Source: RYN-230 sp963720645
Lineage (GTDB): Bacteria > Actinomycetota > Actinomycetes > Streptosporangiales > Streptosporangiaceae
Assembly (NCBI GenBank): GCA_963720645.1
Contig: CAVRFX010000024.1
Span: forward strand, 186,001 to 250,000
Reading direction: 5' to 3'
DNA length: 64,000 nt
The position numbers were made by a program, and so were the translations under genes. This document shows, piece after piece, positions 50,435 through 59,992 of the stretch. Position 1 is the stretch's first letter; each line of letters starts with the position of its first letter. The notes beneath the pieces are model-generated. The model searched no databases, was not told the DNA's origin, and saw nothing but the letters and a program-made list of their open reading frames with translations.

Positions 50435-53400
50435 ATGTTTCACGCCGACTTGCATATCCACTCGCGCTTCTCCCGCGCGTGCAGCAAGAACTGTGACATT
50501 CCCGGGCTCGCCTGGTGGGCGCTGCGCAAGGGCGTCACGGTGGTCGGGACCGGTGACTTCACCCATCCCGGCTGGGCCGAAGAACTCCGCGAGACGCTGG
50601 TTCCCGCCGAACCGGGCTTACTGCAACTCCGCCCCGACCTGGCGGATCAGCTACGGCGGAACTCACCGCCGGCTTGTGATCGGCCGGTACGTTTCATGCT
50701 CTCTACGGAGATATCGACCATCTACCGGGCGGGGGAGCGCACGCGCAAGGTCCATCACCTGTTGTATGCGCCGACGCTAGAGGCAGCGGGGAAGATCACG
50801 CAGGCCCTTGCGAAGGTCGGGAACCTGGCTTCTGACGGGCGGCCCATTCTCGGTCTCGACTCACGGCACCTGCTGGACATCACGCTGAACGCAGGCCCCG
50901 GCTGCTATCTTGTGCCCGCCCATATCTGGACCCCATGGTTCGCGGTGCTGGGATCCAAATCCGGTTTCGATGTCGTCGCCGACTGTTACGGCGACCTCGC
51001 TGGCCAGGTGTTCGCGGTAGAGACCGGACTCTCCTCCGACCCACCCATGAACTGGACCTGTTCTTCCCTTGACCGTTATCGGCTGGTCAGCAATTCGGAC
51101 GCGCACTCACCCCCGATGCTCGGCCGTGAGGCGACAACACTTGACGCTGAACTGGATTTCTTTGCGATCGAGCGCGCCTTGCGCACCGGGGCCGGCCTGC
51201 GCGGCACCGTCAATTTCTTCCCTGAGGGCGGCCGTTACCACCTGGACGGGCACCGCAAGTGCGGCGTCCGGCTGGAGCCCGGGCAGTCAGCCGCCCATGG
51301 GGGAATGTGCCCTGGCTGCGGCAAGCCGCTGACGATCGGGGTGCTGAACCGGGTGACCGAGCTCGCCGACCGGCCGGCGGGCTACCGGCCGGCCGGGGCC
51401 GCAGGCTCGGTGAACCTGGTCTCGCTGCCGGACGTGGTGGCCGAGCTTCTCCGGGCCGGGCCCAAGAGCAAGAAGGTTGACGCCGAGGTGAGCCGGCTGG
51501 TCGCCGCGCTGGGCCCGGAACTGGCCATCCTGCTCGACATCCCGCCCGGCGAGCTGAGCCGGGCCTGCGGCAGCCTGCTCGGCGAGGCCATCACCCGGCT
51601 GCGGGCCGGCGCTGTGCACAAGGAGGCCGGCTACGACGGCGAGTACGGGGTGATCCGGCTCTTCGGGCCGGGTGAACTCGACCGGGGTACGGCCGCGCTG
51701 TTCGACATGGCCGCGCCCGGATCCCTGGCGGGCGCCGTCCCCGCGCCCCGGCGCCCGGGCAGCAGGGCCGGGCAGGCCGCCGGGGAGCAGCGCCGGCCGG
51801 GGAGCACGCGCCGCCGGGGAGCACGCCGGCGGCCGCCGGGGAGCGGGCGGCCGGGGATGGCGCAGCCTGCGACGGCGCCGCGGCCGGGCCGGCCGCGAAG
51901 GATCAGGCGGCCGCGCACGGGGCGGCCGATAGGACCGTTGGAGAGCATGGTTTTCTCGGAGAAGCCCCGGGAGGCTCCCTGCTGGACCGGCTCGACCCGG
52001 AACAACGGGCCGCGGCGGCGGCCGGGGCGCCACTCATGATCATCGCCGGGCCGGGCACCGGCAAGACCCGCACGCTGACCCACCGCCTCGCGGCGGGCGT
52101 GGCCGAGCAGGGCGTCCCTCCCGGGGCCTGCCTGGCCCTCACCTTCACCCGCCGGGCCGCGGAGGAGATGCGCGAACGCCTCACCGCGCTGCTCGGCCGG
52201 CGGGCCGCCCAGCTCACCGTGACCACGTTCCACGGGCTCGGGCTGATGATCTTGCGGGAGCATCACGAGCTCGCCGGGCTGGCGCCCGGCTTCACGGTCG
52301 CCGACGACAAGACCGTGCTGGAGGTGGCCACGGAGCTCGCCGGCACCGCCCGCGGCGGCCGGGCCCTGCTGGCCGGGGCGGCCGCCGACCCGCAGCGGCG
52401 GGCGTTGCTGCGCGACGGCCTGGCCGCGCGGGACCTGGTGGACTTCGACGGCCTGGTGGAGCTGGCGGTCGCGGTACTGGACGGCGCGCCGGCGGTAGCC
52501 GCCCGGCTCCGCGAGCGCTGGCCGCGGATCAGCGTCGATGAGTACCAGGACATCGACGCGGCGCAGTACGCGCTGCTGCGGCTGCTGGCCGGGGACGGGA
52601 CCGGCCTGACCGTGATCGGTGACCCGGACCAGGCCATCTACCGCTTCCGCGGCGCGGACGTGGGTTCCTTCCTGCGGTTCGGGGAGGACTATCCGGGGGC
52701 ATCCACGGCGGCGCTCACCGCGAACTACCGTTCCAGCCCGGCCATCGTGGCCGGGGCCCTGCAGGCCATCGCGCCCGCCACGCTGGTGCCGGGCCGGGTG
52801 CTACGGGCGGCCGCCGGGACGGCTCCCGGCCGGATCAGTGTCCACGAGGCCGACGACCCGGCGGGCGAGGCGGCCTGGATCGCCGAGGCCATCGACCGCC
52901 TGCTCGGCGGGTCATCGTTCCACTCGCTGGACAGCGGCCGGGCCGACGGCCACGGCCACGGCGGCATCGGGCTCGCCGACATCGCGGTGCTGTACCGCAC
53001 GGACGCGCAGGCCGCGGCGCTCGGCCAGGGCCTGACCCGGGCCGGGCTGCCGTTCCAGAAACGCTCCCACGACCTCCTGGACCGGCGGCCCGGGGTGACG
53101 GAGATCCTCCGGGAGCTGACGCTGGCCCGCGACCCGGGAACCGTCCCGGCCGGGACGGCGGTCGCGCACCAGCTCCGGGACGCGGTGCGCCGGCTGGCCG
53201 CGGACGCCGACGCCACCCGGACGCCGGGCATGCGCCGGGGTGGCCTGTCCGGCGCCGACCTGCGCACGGCGGGCGAGGTCCTGGCGCCGCTCGCCCGGCG
53301 CTGCGGCGACGACCTGGAACGGTTCCGGACCGAGATCGCGCTCGGCGCCGAGGTCGACGCGCTGGACCCCCGCGCGGACGCAATCGCGCTGCTGACCCTG

Positions 53401-53715
53401 CACGCGGCCAAGGGGCTGGAGTTCGAGGTGGTCTTCCTGGCCGGCTGCGAGCGGGGCCTGCTGCCGCTGTGGCTGCCGGGTGCGGCGCCGGACGACCGCC
53501 CGGATCCGGCGGAGGAACGCCGCCTGCTGTTCGTGGGCATGACCAGGGCCCGCGCCCACCTGCTGCTGACCGGCGCGGCGCGGCGCAGCAGGCGGGGCAG
53601 CCACGGCGAGACGGGGATCTCGCCGTTCCTGTCCGCGATCGACCCGGGCCTGCTGGACCGTTCCGGGCCCGCGCGGGCCCGGCGTCCCGCCGACCGGCAG
53701 CTCCGGCTGCTCTGA
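50435..53715 (+). CDS. EndoQ-like PHP nuclease fused to UvrD/Rep-type helicase (one frameshift)
   Basis: Residues 1-400 match the TIGR00375/EndoQ PHP family: FHADLHIHSRFSRACSKN with the metal-binding Asp5-His7-His9, VVGTGDFTHPGW, CYLVPAHIWTPWFAVLGSKS, VSNSDAHSPPMLGREA, and a zinc knuckle with Cys276, Cys292 and Cys295. Residues about 515-1090 form an SF1 helicase: Walker A GPGTGKTRTL, ISVDEYQDIDAAQ, GDPDQAIYRFRGAD, LLTLHAAKGLEFEVVFLAGC and EERRLLFVGMTRAR. The frames differ, but between 51740 and 51970 the helicase frame is open upstream into the linker (GEAPGGSLLDRLDPEQRAAA), so a single indel separates them. Expected role is DNA repair of deaminated or damaged bases. Confidence 0.85.
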
Positions 53716-53730
53716 GCGGGGACGGCCCGG

Positions 53731-54312
53731 TCAGCCGCCGGGAAGGGCCGGGCCGGACAAGGCCACCCCCGGCGGGGCCGCCCCCGGGAGCGGAGCCTCG
53801 GGGAGCGGCGGCAGGCGGAGCAGCATCCGGCTGTTGCCGAGTGTGTTGGGCTTGACCCGGCCCAGGTCGAGAAACTCCGCGACGCCCTCGTCGTAGGAGC
53901 GCAGCAGTTCCGCGTACACCTCGTGCGAGACCGGCGTGCCCTCGATCTCCTCGAACCCGTGCCGGGCGAAGAAGCCGGTCGCGAACGTGAGCACGAAGAC
54001 CCGCGCGACGCCGACCTCCCGGGCGCTGTCGAGGAGCGCCTCGACCAGGCGGTGCCCGATGCCGTGTCCCTGGCAGCCCTCGTCCACCGCCACGGTGCGG
54101 ATCTCGGCCAGGTCCTCCCACATCACGTGCAGCGCCCCGCAGCCGACCACCTGGTGGTCGCTGATCCGCTCGGCGACCCAGAACTCCTGGACGTCCTCGT
54201 ACAGGGTGACGGTGGCCTTGCGCAGCACCCGGCCGGACGCGACGTTCTCGTCGACCAGGCCGGCGATGGCCCGGATGTCGCGGGTGCGGGCCCGCCTGAT
54301 GATGTGCTCCAT
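53731..54312 (-). CDS. argA: Amino-acid N-acetyltransferase (actinobacterial NAGS type)
   Basis: A single GNAT domain matching the short mycobacterial N-acetylglutamate synthase (Rv2747 type), which starts arginine synthesis. VTLYEDVQEFWVAERISDHQ, VVGCGALHVMWEDLAEIRTV, GHGIGHRLVEALLDSAREVG, FFARHGFEEIEGTPVSHEVY and VKPNTLGNSRMLLRL are diagnostic. The Pro/Ala-rich tail after residue 170 is not conserved. ATG 54312 is preferred; GTG 54321 is three codons upstream. Confidence 0.92.
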   Translation of the reverse strand: MEHIIRRARTRDIRAIAGLVDENVASGRVLRKATVTLYEDVQEFWVAERISDHQVVGCGALHVMWEDLAEIRTVAVDEGCQGHGIGHRLVEALLDSAREVGVARVFVLTFATGFFARHGFEEIEGTPVSHEVYAELLRSYDEGVAEFLDLGRVKPNTLGNSRMLLRLPPLPEAPLPGAAPPGVALSGPALPGG

Positions 54313-54749
54313 CGCCCGCACACCCTAGCCGCTGGCCTGGGCCGGCTGGCTGGCCACGGCAGCATCATGTGCCGCTCGCCGGATGGACCATGAGCACGCG
54401 GGGGCATCCTTTTCAGACTCTACGTAATCGGTTAATCACGAGTTGCCTTATGGCCGGCCCGACAGTTACCAGCCGCCCATCACGTCCGGATCTCGGCTCG
54501 TTCTCCTGGCCGGTGAGCGATCCTGTGACCTGGGCAAACACCCTGGCACGGGGAGCAGGAAATCGCTGCCGCACGGCCATGCCTGCCGCTGGTGCGCAAC
54601 GGGTCAAACTCGCCGAAGCAGCCGCAAGGCAATCAGCGGGCCGCCCGCCGGCAACCCGGCGGCGATTCTGCCGTTCCGGCCACCGAGCGGCCGGTAATCC
54701 ATTAATCTGCATCGCTGTCACCGTGCTGCACTCCAGCCCCCAGAGCGCG

Positions 54750-54897
54750 GCACGGCCGCCGAGTTCCTGTGCCGCTGGACGCGGCCAGGAAGCCGGGGAC
54801 CCGTGTTCCCGGGGTGAATCCGCGAGCGGGCGCGTCGCTGCGCCCAGCGGTAGGGCTCCTCTGGCCCGAACCCGTCAGCTAACCCGGCAGGCGGGAT
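54750..54897 (+). ncRNA. ydaO/yuaA c-di-AMP riboswitch
   Basis: Conserved riboswitch blocks appear in order: GCCGGGGACCCG (54792-54803), CCCGGGGTGAATCC (54808-54821), GCGGTAGGGCTCC and CCCGAACCCGTCAGCTAACC with CGGCAGGCG just before 54895. These are the pseudoknot-rich ydaO elements found before cell-wall hydrolase genes in actinobacteria, where c-di-AMP binding turns expression off. It lies directly upstream of the NlpC/P60 gene (GTG 54913), with its ribosome site GAGAGGAGAG immediately after. Edges are approximate. The rest of the gap from 54313 shows no gene. Confidence 0.88.
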
Positions 54898-54912
54898 GAG
54901 AGAGGAGAGCTC

Positions 54913-55959
54913 GTGGAACGCTGGCTCACAGCGGGACTTGCGCCGACGGCAGGACGACGGCATACCGCCGGGTTCACCCGCCGCCGCCGGCGGCAGGCAG
55001 CCGTCGTGGGCGGGATGGCCGCGCTGGCCAGCCTGGTCCTCCCCGCCGCGGTCAGCAGCGCGGCCGTCAGCCGCCCGCAGCCCAGCCTGGCCAGCCTGGT
55101 GGCGCAGGCCAAGAGCCTGGGGCACCAGATCGATGTGCTGAGCGAGCAGTACGACGGGCTGCGCATCCAGCTCACCGAGGCCCGCGCCGAGGCCACGACC
55201 GCGATGACCACGTACCGGCAGGACGCGAGCAGGCTCGTGTCGGGGCAGGCCGCGATAGGCCAGCTGGCCGCGGAGAGTTACATGAACGGCGGCCTGGCCA
55301 CCCCGCTGCAGGTCCTGACGTCCCCGGACAGCGGCTCGATGCTCAGCCGGGCCGCGATCATGCAGCAGCTGCAGACCGAGAACGGGGACCGGGTCAGCGC
55401 GCTCGCCACCGCCGAGGCTGCTGCCCGCCGGGCGCACGACACCGCCGTGCAGCAGGAGTCCAAGGTGACCACCCTGGCCAAGACGATGGCGGCCAAGAAG
55501 CAGGTCATCCAGGGCAAGGTGAACAGGCTCAACAGCGCGGCGTTCTCCCAGGCCATGAGCATCTACCAGCGCACTGGCAACTACCCGAACATCAACCTGC
55601 CCACCGCCAACACGGTCGGCGCGGAGGCGCTGCGGTACGCGATGACCAGGCGGGGCGACCCGTATGTGTGGGGCGCGGCGGGCCCGAGCACCTTCGACTG
55701 CTCCGGGCTGGTGATGTGGGCATACGCGCAGGTCGGCATCAGCCTGCCGCACTACACCGTCTCGCAGTACAACATGGGCGAGCACATCTCCCGGAGCCAG
55801 CTCGAGCCAGGCGATCTGGTGTTCTTCTACGCGGGCATCGACCACGTCGGCATCTACCTGGGCGGCGGCCTGATGGTGGATGCCCCCTCCACGGGCCAGG
55901 TCGTCCAGGTTCAGCCGGTCATGTGGGACGTGTTCGTGGGCGCGGTCCGCATCGTCTGA
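54913..55959 (+). CDS. Secreted NlpC/P60 peptidoglycan endopeptidase
   Basis: A signal region (RRRRRQAAVVGGMAALASLV) leads to a long coiled-coil part (residues 55-215) and a C-terminal NlpC/P60 domain with catalytic Cys in STFDCSGLVMWAYAQVG and His in FYAGIDHVGIYLGGG. It should cut the stem peptide of peptidoglycan, like RipA-type hydrolases. GTG 54913 is supported by GAGAGGAGAG. Control by the c-di-AMP riboswitch directly upstream is expected. The frame is intact at 348 residues. Confidence 0.93.
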   Translation: MERWLTAGLAPTAGRRHTAGFTRRRRRQAAVVGGMAALASLVLPAAVSSAAVSRPQPSLASLVAQAKSLGHQIDVLSEQYDGLRIQLTEARAEATTAMTTYRQDASRLVSGQAAIGQLAAESYMNGGLATPLQVLTSPDSGSMLSRAAIMQQLQTENGDRVSALATAEAAARRAHDTAVQQESKVTTLAKTMAAKKQVIQGKVNRLNSAAFSQAMSIYQRTGNYPNINLPTANTVGAEALRYAMTRRGDPYVWGAAGPSTFDCSGLVMWAYAQVGISLPHYTVSQYNMGEHISRSQLEPGDLVFFYAGIDHVGIYLGGGLMVDAPSTGQVVQVQPVMWDVFVGAVRIV

Positions 55960-56067
55960 GACGCAGCCCCCAGGCACAGGAGTGTCTACGGTCATGCCCG
56001 TGGACGGCGGGTGACGGCTGCCGATCACGCCAGGCCGCCGGCGGCATGGCCCGGATAAGACCCCCGG

Positions 56068-57618
56068 TTACTGGGGCCGGACCAGGGGGAACAGGGTGGT
56101 CTCCCGGATGCTCTCGCCGGTCAGCATGATCAGCACCCGGTCGATGCCCACCCCGACGCCGCCGGTCGGCGGCATCCCGTACTCCAGCGCCTGCAGGAAG
56201 TCCTCGTCCAGCTGCATGGCCTCCGGGTCGCCGCCCGCCGCGAGCAGCGACTGGGCGGTGAGCCTGCGGCGTTCCTCGACCGGGTCGATCAGCTCCGAGT
56301 ACCCGGTGCCGAGCTCAGTGCCGAAGGCGACCAGGTCCCAGCGCTCAGCCAGGCGCGGGTCCTCCCGGTGCGCCCGCGTCAGCGGCGACACGTCGACGGG
56401 GAAGTCACGGTAGAAGGTCGGCTCGACAGTCCGCTCCTCCACCAGCCGCTCGTACATCTCCAGCACGATCTGGCCGTGGCCCCAGCCCGGCTCGGCAGGC
56501 ACACCGGCCTGGGCGCACAGCTTGCGCAGCCGGTCCTCGCCGGTGCCCGGGTCGATCTCGGCGCCGAGGGCTTCGGAGATCGCGCCGTACACGGTCTTGG
56601 CCGGCCAGTCGCCGCCGAGGTCATACTCCTGCCCGGCCCGGCGCGCCACCGGCGCCCCGTGCACGGCCACGGCCGCGTTCTGGATCAGTTCCCGGGTCAG
56701 GGTGGCCACGGTGTCGTAGTCGCCGTAGGCCTCGTACGCCTCCAGCATGGTGAACTCGGGATTGTGGGTGGAATCCACACCCTCGTTGCGGAAGATCCGG
56801 CCGATCTCGTAGACCTTCTCGATACCGCCGACCACCAGCCGCTTCAGGTGCAGCTCCAGCGCGATCCGCAGGAAGAGCTCCATGTTGTAGGCGTTGATCC
56901 GGGTGACGAACGGGCGCGCGTTGGCGCCGCCGTGCACCGCCTGCAGCACCGGCGTCTCCACCTCGAGGAAGCCCCGCTGGTGCAGGTCGGAGCGCATCGA
57001 CTGGAGGACGGCGGCCCGGATCCCGGCCATCCGCCTGGCGTCCGGGTTCACGATCAGGTCCACGTAACGGTGGCGCACCCGGGACTCCACGTCGCTGAGC
57101 CCGCGGTGCTTTTCCGGCAGCGGCCGCAGGCCCTTGGCGGTGATCGCGTAGCGGTCGGCGAGGACGGACAGCTCACCGCGGCGGGAGGAGATCACCTCGC
57201 CTTCCACCCCGATGTGGTCCCCGAGGTCCACGTCCCGCTTCCAGGCGGCCAGCGCCTCCGGGCCGACCCGGTCGAGGGAGATCATGACCTGGAGGTCGCC
57301 GGTACCGTCCCGGATCGTGGCGAAGCTGAGCTTCCCGCCGGACCGGGACAGCATGACCCGGCCGGTGACGCCGACCCGGTCCCCGGTGTAGGTGTCCGGC
57401 TCCAGGTCGGGGTAACGCTCCCGGACCTCGGCGATGGTCGCGGTGCGCGGGAAACCCACCGGGTAGGGGTCCACGCCCTCGTCCAGCAGCCGCTGCCGCT
57501 TGTCCAGCCGGACCCGCATCTGCTCCGGCACGCTCGCATCCTCTGTACCGGCCGCCTGCGTGCCCTCGGCCCTGCCATCCCGCTCGCCATCCTGGTCCAC
57601 CCGCCCGAGCGTACCCAT
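56068..57618 (-). CDS. lysS: Lysyl-tRNA synthetase (class II)
   Basis: The anticodon-binding OB domain (GRVMLSRSGGKLSFATIRDG) is followed by the class II core: motif 2 region FRNEGVDSTHNPEFTMLEAY and motif 3 GGVGVGIDRVLIMLTG. About 516 residues from ATG 57618. The frame extends upstream through an inverted repeat, so that part is excluded; the first 40 residues are not conserved and the start may lie downstream. It lies next to argA and coaX as in Streptomyces. Confidence 0.95.
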   Translation of the reverse strand: MGTLGRVDQDGERDGRAEGTQAAGTEDASVPEQMRVRLDKRQRLLDEGVDPYPVGFPRTATIAEVRERYPDLEPDTYTGDRVGVTGRVMLSRSGGKLSFATIRDGTGDLQVMISLDRVGPEALAAWKRDVDLGDHIGVEGEVISSRRGELSVLADRYAITAKGLRPLPEKHRGLSDVESRVRHRYVDLIVNPDARRMAGIRAAVLQSMRSDLHQRGFLEVETPVLQAVHGGANARPFVTRINAYNMELFLRIALELHLKRLVVGGIEKVYEIGRIFRNEGVDSTHNPEFTMLEAYEAYGDYDTVATLTRELIQNAAVAVHGAPVARRAGQEYDLGGDWPAKTVYGAISEALGAEIDPGTGEDRLRKLCAQAGVPAEPGWGHGQIVLEMYERLVEERTVEPTFYRDFPVDVSPLTRAHREDPRLAERWDLVAFGTELGTGYSELIDPVEERRRLTAQSLLAAGGDPEAMQLDEDFLQALEYGMPPTGGVGVGIDRVLIMLTGESIRETTLFPLVRPQ

Positions 57619-57621
57619 CCC

Positions 57622-57675
57622 TTCGTGATCAACCGATTGGTGTTGCCAGGACAACACCAATCGGTTGATCACGAA
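57622..57675. repeat. Perfect 24-base inverted repeat in the lysS leader
   Basis: Arms 57622-57645 and 57652-57675 are exact reverse complements (inner part ACCGATTGGTGTTG) with a six-base loop CCAGGA. It ends four bases before the lysS ATG, so in RNA it would hide the translation start. Its lower GC content differs from the surroundings. It resembles dispersed REP-type palindromes more than a terminator, as it lacks a T-tract. Confidence 0.85.
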
Positions 57676-57818
57676 CGGGGGATGTGGCGGGAGGGAACTA
57701 GGCGATGGCAGTGACGGGGGTGACTGGCCGGCGGGCTCGGCCGAGAGCGTGGCCCGGGAAAGCGGGGCTGGCGTAAATGGGTTAAAGCCGGGCGGATCGT
57801 ACGGATACAGTCACTGGC

Positions 57819-58355
57819 GTGCAATGGACCGCAGGGCAGTTCGAGCTGGACGACGATCCGGGCCGGGTGGACCGGGACACGCTGTGGGGGTTCCTGTCCA
57901 CCGAGGCGTACTGGGGACGCTGGCGGACCCGCAGCGTCGTCGAGCAGCAACTCGAGAGTGCCTGGCGGGTGATCGGCGTCTACGACAGCACCACCGGCGC
58001 GATGGTCGGATTCGCCCGGGCCGTCTCGGATGGGGCCGGGTTCGCCTACCTGGCCGACGTGTACATCGACAAGGAGGTCCGCGGCCAGGGCCTCGGCGTG
58101 GAGCTGGTGGCCACCATGATCGACCGCGGCCCGGGTGCGTCGTTCCGGTGGACGCTGCACACCTCCGACGCGCACGGGCTGTACGAGCGGTTCGGCTTCA
58201 CCCAGCCGGACCGGACCTACCTGGAGCGTCCCGGGACGCCCCCGGGCCCGGAGCGTGGTGAGGCGCCGATCCTGGAGCGTGGTGGGGCGCCGACCCTGGA
58301 GCGGGGTGGGCCGCCGGGCCCGGAACACCCCGCGACGCCCCCGTCCACGCGGTGA
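57819..58355 (+). CDS. GNAT N-acetyltransferase
   Basis: The compact GNAT domain (residues 1-130) contains VGFARAVSDGAGFAYLADVY, the CoA loop VRGQGLGVELVATMI, and HTSDAHGLYERFGF. The remaining 45 residues are a repeat tail (RGEAPILERGGAPTLERGG). Start GTG 57819. The last 158 bases lie antisense to the coaX 3' end, so both genes share the repeat DNA. Substrate unknown. Confidence 0.85.
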   Translation: MQWTAGQFELDDDPGRVDRDTLWGFLSTEAYWGRWRTRSVVEQQLESAWRVIGVYDSTTGAMVGFARAVSDGAGFAYLADVYIDKEVRGQGLGVELVATMIDRGPGASFRWTLHTSDAHGLYERFGFTQPDRTYLERPGTPPGPERGEAPILERGGAPTLERGGPPGPEHPATPPSTR

Positions 58356-59136
58356 GGTTGTTGCGCTCGAACACCAGGCGCAGCCCGATCAGGGTCAGCC
58401 ACGGCTCGTAGGCGTCGATGATGCTCACCTCGTCGATGACCAGCGGGGCCAGCCCGCCGGTCGCGATCACCGTCACCGAGTCCGGATCCTCCGGCGCCAG
58501 CTCGCGGGCCATCCGCCGGGCGATGCCCTCGATCTGGCCCGCGAACCCGTAGATGATGCCGGACTGCAGGGCCTCGACGGTGTTCTTGCCGATCACATGG
58601 TGCGGCCGGGTCAGTTCCACCTTCAGCAGCTGGGCGGCGCGCCGGGTCAGCGCGTCCACCGAGATCTCGATGCCCGGGGCGAGCGCGCCGCCGACGAATT
58701 CGCCTTTGGCGCTGGCCGCGTCGAAGTTGGTGGACGTGCCGAAGTCGACCACGATGGCCGGCCCGCCGTACAGGTGCACCGCCGCGACCGTGTTCATGAT
58801 CCGGTCGCTGCCCACTTCCTTGGGGTTGTCCATCCGGACGGACACCCCGGTGCGCACCCCGGGCTCGATGATCAGGGACGGGATGTCCCCGTAGTACCGG
58901 CGGCACATCTCCCGCATCTCGTGCAGCACCGACGGCACCGTGGAGCACAGCGCGATGCCGCTGACGTCCGCGTCCTTGACCAGCGAGCTGTGCTCGAGCA
59001 GCCCGCGGAGCAACACGACGATCTCGTCGGCGGTCCGGTCCGGGACGGTGCTGATCCGCCAGTGCTCGACGATCTGGTCACCGTCGAACATGCCCAGCAC
59101 GGTGTTGGTGTTCCCCACGTCAATGGTCAGCAGCAT
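58198..59136 (-). CDS. coaX: Type III pantothenate kinase
   Basis: CoaX phosphorylates pantothenate, the first step of CoA synthesis. The ASKHA fold motifs are LLTIDVGNTNTVLGMFDGD, GSDRIMNTVAAV, IVVDFGTSTNFDAAS and FVGGALAPGIEISVDAL. The family length is about 255-265 residues; the extra 50 residues are a Pro/His/Ala repeat tail (GSAPHHAPGSAPHHAPG) overlapping the GNAT gene. Its ATG overlaps the panC end by 17 bases, so pantothenate synthesis and use are co-transcribed. Confidence 0.93.
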   Translation of the reverse strand: MLLTIDVGNTNTVLGMFDGDQIVEHWRISTVPDRTADEIVVLLRGLLEHSSLVKDADVSGIALCSTVPSVLHEMREMCRRYYGDIPSLIIEPGVRTGVSVRMDNPKEVGSDRIMNTVAAVHLYGGPAIVVDFGTSTNFDAASAKGEFVGGALAPGIEISVDALTRRAAQLLKVELTRPHHVIGKNTVEALQSGIIYGFAGQIEGIARRMARELAPEDPDSVTVIATGGLAPLVIDEVSIIDAYEPWLTLIGLRLVFERNNLTAWTGASRGVPGPAAHPAPGSAPHHAPGSAPHHAPGPGASRDAPGRSGPAG

Positions 59137-59992
59137 GGCACTCCAGGCTCAGCAGGGTGTTGTCGATCAGCCGGATGGTTCCGGCCTGCGCGGCCACCAG
59201 GAGCCGGGCTGGTCCGGCATGGTCGTCGCCGACCTCCTCGAACGTGTCCGGGTCGACCAGCGCCAGGTAATCCAGCCGCAGCGGAGGGTCGGCAGGCGTG
59301 CCCAGCACCTCGCTGGCCGCCTTGCGGACCGCGGCCGGGCCGTACGCGGCGGCCTCCTGGCCGGCCCGCAGCGCCGCGGGCAGCAGCAGCGCCGTCTGCC
59401 GCTCGGCCGGGGACAGGAACCGGTTCCGGCTGGAGATCGCCAGCCCGTCGGGGTCGCGCACGGTGGGCACCCCGGCGATCCGGACGCCCAGGTCGAGGTC
59501 CGCGGCCATCCGGCTGACCAGCGCGAGCTGCTGCGCGTCCTTCTCGCCGAACACGGCCACGTCCGGGCGGACCAGGCCGAGCAGCTTCGCCACCACGGTC
59601 AGCACGCCGGGGAAGTGCCCGGGGCGGGACTCGCCTTCCAGGATGCGGCCCACCGGCCCGGGATCCACGGTGATCAGCTGGGGCCGCGGGTACATCTGGG
59701 CCGCGCTGGGCGCGAACACCAGATCCGCCCCGTCCTCGGCCGCGATGAGCACGTCGGCGTCCAGCGTGCGCGGGTAACGGTCCAGGTCCTCACCCGCCCC
59801 GAACTGCAGCGGGTTCACGAACACGGACACCACGACCGAACCGTTAGGGGACGCGATCTGCCGGGCGCGGCGCAGGAGTTCGCGGTGGCCGTCGTGCAGG
59901 GCGCCCATGGTCGGCACGAGCACGACCGGGGACCCGAGCCCGCGCCGCGCGGCGGCCAGGCCGCTGCGGGTCCACGCCACGATCGGCATCAT
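59120..59992 (-). CDS. panC: Pantothenate synthetase
   Basis: PanC ligates pantoate and beta-alanine with ATP. VLVPTMGALHDGHRELLRRA is the HIGH-type nucleotide motif, with VVSVFVNPLQFGAGEDLDRY, VAVFGEKDAQQLALV and DPDGLAISSRNRFLSPAERQ. Length is 290 residues and the frame is intact. ATG 59992 overlaps the DUF2520 stop (ATGA). In Streptomyces nadB and nadC usually lie between panC and coaX; here they are missing and the two genes overlap. Confidence 0.95.
   Translation of the reverse strand: MMPIVAWTRSGLAAARRGLGSPVVLVPTMGALHDGHRELLRRARQIASPNGSVVVSVFVNPLQFGAGEDLDRYPRTLDADVLIAAEDGADLVFAPSAAQMYPRPQLITVDPGPVGRILEGESRPGHFPGVLTVVAKLLGLVRPDVAVFGEKDAQQLALVSRMAADLDLGVRIAGVPTVRDPDGLAISSRNRFLSPAERQTALLLPAALRAGQEAAAYGPAAVRKAASEVLGTPADPPLRLDYLALVDPDTFEEVGDDHAGPARLLVAAQAGTIRLIDNTLLSLECHAADH

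Noticed and set aside
54369..54899. A 176-codon plus-strand frame in the NlpC/P60 leader
   Set aside because: It covers the ydaO riboswitch and shows no protein-like pattern.
57619..57672. Upstream extension of lysS to GTG 57672
   Set aside because: It would translate the inverted repeat and adds residues absent from lysyl-tRNA synthetases.
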